From the NCBI GenBank assembly GCA_028278125.1, contig JANQEY010000194.1, forward strand, positions 1 to 11,443: a stretch of 11,443 nt of DNA. The letters are read 5' to 3'. A model generated the notes under the pieces. It saw only the letters and a list, made by a program, of their open reading frames with translations, did no database searches and was not told the DNA's origin. The translations under genes and the position numbers were made by a program. The stretch comes from a bacterium (GTDB lineage: Bacteria > Electryoneota > Electryoneia > Electryoneales > Electryoneaceae). This document shows, piece after piece, positions 8,502-11,443 of this stretch; position 1 is the stretch's first letter; every line of letters starts with the position of its first letter.

Positions 8502-8804
8502 TCATTCAATCGTTACCATCTGCTGGAAATTGGCAACGTGCAGGATTTCCTTGACATTGTCTTTTGCGTTAATTATCCGTACCGAATCTATCGTATCACC
8601 GGCATGTTCTCTCATTTGAAGGAGCATTCCCAATGCTGAGCTGTCCAAATAAGTGGTCTGACTCAAATCAACAATGAATTTTCTGACCCCAGGATTATCA
8701 GTGTATGATTTCCTTAGCTCCGAATGGATATCAAATGCAAATCGATCCGGCATACTGATTGTTACCATCTGCCCGTCATCCGAGGTCCGTATATTAAGTG
8801 CCAT
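8502..8804 (-). CDS. hsbA: HsbA-like STAS anti-sigma-factor antagonist
   Basis: A 100-residue cytoplasmic STAS-domain protein of the SpoIIAA/RsbV type, full length for the family. The hallmark is the segment YLDSSALGML at 52-61, where S55/S56 align with the phosphorylated serine loop of SpoIIAA; S56 is the likely phosphosite. Proteins of this class bind an anti-sigma factor or other target when unphosphorylated and are released when a cognate RsbW-like kinase phosphorylates them. The HsbR-like gene 17 bases downstream carries both kinase and phosphatase domains for it. In Pseudomonas the relative HsbA is reported to bind FlgM and a diguanylate cyclase, but neither is encoded here, so the output is unknown. 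The ATG is preceded by AGGAG at 7 bases, the clearest ribosome binding site in the cluster, which fits a need for excess antagonist over its kinase. Confidence 0.9.
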   Translation of the reverse strand: MALNIRTSDDGQMVTISMPDRFAFDIHSELRKSYTDNPGVRKFIVDLSQTTYLDSSALGMLLQMREHAGDTIDSVRIINAKDNVKEILHVANFQQMVTIE

Positions 8805-8811
8805 ATGTGTT

Positions 8812-8816
8812 CTCCT
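8812..8816 (-). promoter_or_regulatory. Strong ribosome binding site of the STAS gene
   Basis: AGGAG on the minus strand, 7 bases before the ATG at 8804. It fixes the start and is stronger than those of the neighbouring genes. The 94-base gap that holds it is AT-rich and could also contain a promoter, but I could not settle on a -35/-10 pair. Confidence 0.7.
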
Positions 8817-8898
8817 GTTGACTGTAATAATCTAAAAAATAATCTCCCCTATTTATGCATCCAGGTAATATGAGATGGTTTCAGCATACCTATTCATA

Positions 8899-10179
8899 TC
8901 AAAATAAGTGAACCTCTCCCTCAGTCATTGAATTCTGTTCAACGGTTTTATGTATCGATTGATCATTGAGTTGCTCAAGCTGCTGATTGATTCTGCAGGA
9001 TATCTGCCGCAATCTCTGTTCGTATTTCTTCTCATTTACTTCAGTACTGAGATCATCCAGCTCCTTTATTACTGACTGGATTATCCCATCAGCTTTTTCA
9101 ACTTTTTTGTCGATATGTTCGGATACCTGACGAATGATATCTTCGTGTTGCAGGTTGCGTACTGCTATTGCTGTTTTTTCAGCCAGGCTCTCATTGACTA
9201 AAGAAATCTCCTTTAACGAACGTTTGAGGTTTCCATCCAGTTCCTGAATCGATTCCATCATATGATCGACCTTTGCCTTACCCGAAAGAAAGACATTCAT
9301 GTCCTTCGACGCCGTCTCACCGATTAACTCCCTGGAATCAATGATCATGGACTGGGCCGAATGGATCATCTCTCTTATTTCTTCGTTAAAGTTATTTGAG
9401 GTTAATGACAGTTTTCTTACTTCATCAGCAACCACGGCAAAACCACGTCCTGCCTCACCGGCCCTGGCCGCTTCAATAGCAGCATTCAGAGCAAGTAAGT
9501 TCGTCTGTTCCGCGATGGAGTGGACCTCGGATAACATACCGAATATCTGCTCCATTTGTTCGGAAAGCTGATCCGTCTTGACGACAATATCCATACTGTT
9601 TTTGCTGTTTTCTACCAGCAGATCAACAAAATGTTTCAGCACATTGGAGGTTTTATCTACGAACTGCAGAATGGTGACCGATTCTTCGTCCGTATTATCC
9701 GAATCATTCGTTTCCTTTTTACCTCCCTTCTTTTCCGCAACTTCCTGTTCGGTATCCACCAGTTCTATCCTTTCCACCATATTGACCATGATGTCATGTT
9801 GGGCCTGGGTATCATTACTGATTTCTGTGAAACTGTGACTCAGGCTGTTGATGGACTCGGCAAGCAACCGGCGGATCTGGGATGATTCCTGGGTAAACGA
9901 CTGGATAATTTCATTGATAGAATGCTGAAAACCGGCGATTAATTTCAATGTTGAAGCGGACAGAGGATGGGCCGAACCCGCCGTTTCCGGTTGTCGCTCA
10001 CTGTCCGGTCCGTCGTGAGTCCGGTTCTGATTGCCGCTTCGCACAACAGAAATCAGCCAGACAATGGTCAACAGGGGCACAAGGATATGCCCATACTGCT
10101 GCCCGGCTTTCGTCCATGCAAATATGATTGCCGATAAACTGATCAGCATAGAGAAACGGTGTGCTGTCAATGATTCCAT
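8899..10179 (-). CDS. Methyl-accepting chemotaxis protein with minimal membrane sensor
   Basis: A 426-residue chemoreceptor. Two short hydrophobic segments (about 9-25 and 30-47), separated by only a few polar residues, form a membrane hairpin with no periplasmic ligand domain and no recognisable HAMP domain. A polar linker (48-75) leads into the helical signalling region. The conserved hairpin tip, which contacts CheA and CheW, spans about 222-257 and includes [19 protein letters not shown] and [15 protein letters not shown] lysine-, glutamate- and aspartate-rich stretch at 144-166 interrupts the N-terminal helix. The protein ends in EGEVHLF and has no NWETF-type CheR tether. The start has GAGG 11 bases upstream, slightly far. 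It sits between cheB (43 bases) and the STAS gene (94 bases), so it probably reports to the same chemosensory array that CheB adapts. The stimulus is unknown; membrane state or a partner protein are possible inputs. Confidence 0.9.
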   Translation of the reverse strand: MESLTAHRFSMLISLSAIIFAWTKAGQQYGHILVPLLTIVWLISVVRSGNQNRTHDGPDSERQPETAGSAHPLSASTLKLIAGFQHSINEIIQSFTQESSQIRRLLAESINSLSHSFTEISNDTQAQHDIMVNMVERIELVDTEQEVAEKKGGKKETNDSDNTDEESVTILQFVDKTSNVLKHFVDLLVENSKNSMDIVVKTDQLSEQMEQIFGMLSEVHSIAEQTNLLALNAAIEAARAGEAGRGFAVVADEVRKLSLTSNNFNEEIREMIHSAQSMIIDSRELIGETASKDMNVFLSGKAKVDHMMESIQELDGNLKRSLKEISLVNESLAEKTAIAVRNLQHEDIIRQVSEHIDKKVEKADGIIQSVIKELDDLSTEVNEKKYEQRLRQISCRINQQLEQLNDQSIHKTVEQNSMTEGEVHLF

Positions 10180-10222
10180 GCTTATACCATCCTCACTTCC
10201 GAGGGATTGTCATATACTCCTA

Positions 10223-11344
10223 TTAAATCGACATTTTTTCCTCTTTCTTTAATACCTTAGCAGCAGTCTTAGACACCAGATCGAGAAGCTTTCTGGGTAT
10301 CCTGGACAGCGGTTCAACGTCGTCGACGCCTCCCAACTTTACCGCGGCACCGGGCATGCCCCAGACAACACTGGTCTTCTCGTCCTGGGCGATGGTTTGT
10401 GCACCGTTTTCATGCATTTCCTTGAGTCCCTGGGCCCCGTCCGCCCCCATGCCCGTCAGGATAATTCCGATCGCATTCTTGCCGACATTTTGAGCGACCG
10501 AGCGAAACAAGACATCGACTGAAGGCCGGTGACGGTTGACCGGCGGCCCACTGTCCAGACGGCATAGATATCTCGCTCCGCTTCTCTCTACCAGCAGGTG
10601 CTGATTTCCGGGTGCGATATAGACATCGCCGGGTACAATTTGCTGGCCGTCCCTGGCTTCATAAACATTCATTTCGGCAGCGGCATTTACACGTTTGGCG
10701 AAAGTCCCACTAAATGCTTCGGGGATATGCTGGGTGATCACCATGCCCGGTGCATCGGCTGGCATAGCCGTCACCAGTTTGAAAATAGCCTCGGTACCCC
10801 CGGTTGATGCGCCCACGGCGATGATGCTGTCCGTCGTTTTAAACGACAGATTGGTCTTCTTTTTTGCTTTCAGGATCACATCAGCCGAATGTTTGACCGG
10901 CTTCCCTGGCTGTTGCTCTCCGGACTCTTCACTTGGCTGGATATTTGCCCTGGCCGCGGTCTTGACCTTGCTGATTACCTCCTGTGAATAATCGACAAAG
11001 GTAGCGGCCAGATCCACCTTCGGCTTAGTCACATAATCAACTGCTCCCAAAGCCAGGGCATCCAGGGTGACATCGGCACCACCTTCCGTTAGTGAGGACA
11101 CCATGACCACCGGTATGGGATGTAACCGCATCAGGTTTGACAGGAATGTTACCCCATCCATACGCGGCATCTCCACATCCAGGGTCAGCACGTCCGGGTT
11201 TAACTGTTTTATCTTGTCCCGGGCAATATAGGGATCCGCCGCCGTACCGACCACTTCAATGGCACTATCAGACGATAAGATCTCGGTCAGCATCTGCCGT
11301 ACCAGAGCCGAATCATCGATAATTAATACTTTGATCTTTGCCAT
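10223..11344 (-). CDS. cheB: CheB protein-glutamate methylesterase/deamidase response regulator
   Basis: A 373-residue cytoplasmic adaptation enzyme that removes methyl groups from (and deamidates) chemoreceptor glutamate/glutamine sites. Residues 1-125 are a receiver with D10/D11, phospho-acceptor D56 ([11 protein letters not shown]), S83/S84 and K107. A polar linker runs to about 170. The esterase domain carries the catalytic triad S180 (GASTGG), H206 (TQHIP) and D302 (GMGADGA). The spacings (26 and 96 residues) equal those of S164/H190/D286 in the E. coli enzyme, as I recall its numbering. CheA normally phosphorylates D56 and thereby activates the esterase; no cheA is visible, so it should lie upstream beyond the right edge. 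The start at [12 protein letters not shown] is the canonical one, though only a poor AAGAG lies next to the ATG and a heptanucleotide repeat begins 6 bases upstream. The reading frame stays open through that repeat but has no start codon in it. Confidence 0.95.
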   Translation of the reverse strand: MAKIKVLIIDDSALVRQMLTEILSSDSAIEVVGTAADPYIARDKIKQLNPDVLTLDVEMPRMDGVTFLSNLMRLHPIPVVMVSSLTEGGADVTLDALALGAVDYVTKPKVDLAATFVDYSQEVISKVKTAARANIQPSEESGEQQPGKPVKHSADVILKAKKKTNLSFKTTDSIIAVGASTGGTEAIFKLVTAMPADAPGMVITQHIPEAFSGTFAKRVNAAAEMNVYEARDGQQIVPGDVYIAPGNQHLLVERSGARYLCRLDSGPPVNRHRPSVDVLFRSVAQNVGKNAIGIILTGMGADGAQGLKEMHENGAQTIAQDEKTSVVWGMPGAAVKLGGVDDVEPLSRIPRKLLDLVSKTAAKVLKKEEKMSI

Positions 11345-11350
11345 ACTCTT

Positions 11351-11443
11351 CGGTTCTCGGTTCTCGGTTCTCGGTTCTCGGTTCTCGGTTCTCGGTTCTC
11401 GGTTCTCGGTTCTCGGTTCTCGGTTCTCGGTTCTCGGTTCTCG
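11351..11443. repeat. Heptanucleotide tandem repeat (CGGTTCT)n, 13 copies, running off the window
   Basis: Thirteen perfect copies of CGGTTCT followed by CG at the window edge, with no mismatch seen. The minus-strand unit is AGAACCG. The array stops 6 bases before the cheB ATG, so it occupies the normal place of the leader and ribosome binding site. Because 7 is not a multiple of 3, gain or loss of a unit would shift any reading frame crossing it. On the minus strand the unit has no stop or start codon in any frame. True copy number is unknown because the window ends inside the array. Confidence 0.95.

Noticed and set aside
8805..8898. Gap between the receptor and STAS genes searched for a terminator, small RNA or sigma-28/sigma-54 promoter
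   Set aside because: No hairpin with T-run and no match to the usual flagellar or sigma-54 elements was found; only the ribosome binding site is clear.
11351..11443. Heptamer array considered as a CRISPR array
   Set aside because: The units are contiguous with no spacers and are only 7 bases long; no cas gene is nearby.

Overview
The window looks like a gammaproteobacterial chromosome fragment of moderate GC content. The assignment rests on an HsbA/HsbR-type partner-switching pair, a CheB of the usual two-domain type and an NhaD-type sodium/proton antiporter. No rRNA, tRNA or housekeeping marker is present, so genus-level placement is not possible. All seven genes I can support lie on the minus strand, so transcription runs from high to low coordinates. 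All seven carry intact family motifs.

In transcription order the layout is as follows. A (CGGTTCT)n heptanucleotide tandem repeat runs from the right edge to 6 bases before the cheB start. Then come cheB (methylesterase response regulator, 11344-10223), a short-sensor methyl-accepting chemotaxis protein (10179-8899), a STAS-domain anti-sigma-factor antagonist resembling HsbA (8804-8502), and a REC-PP2C-HATPase protein resembling HsbR (8484-6757). These are followed by a 1577-residue membrane histidine kinase with eight PAS domains and one GAF domain (6737-2004), then a response regulator with a C-terminal ATPase domain (1979-1056). After about 130 bases without a clear terminator comes the 5' two thirds of nhaD, cut by the left edge.

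Gaps within the group are 43, 94, 17, 19 and 24 bases, which suggests one operon, with the last four genes the most tightly packed. The inferred logic is a signalling relay. The multi-PAS kinase senses signals and phosphorylates the REC domains of its neighbours. HsbR then shifts between kinase and phosphatase activity towards the STAS protein, whose phosphorylation state decides which partner (an anti-sigma factor or another target) it binds. The last gene supplies a second ATPase domain of the same general class, so two REC-controlled ATPases may act on one STAS protein. CheB and the chemoreceptor tie the module to a chemosensory array whose other parts (CheA, CheW, CheR) would lie beyond the right edge.

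The most unusual elements are the heptanucleotide repeat abutting the cheB start, the run of four near-identical-length PAS modules in the kinase, and the two-ATPase/one-STAS arrangement. No mobile element, CRISPR array or RNA gene was seen. There is no gene-free stretch longer than about 130 bases.
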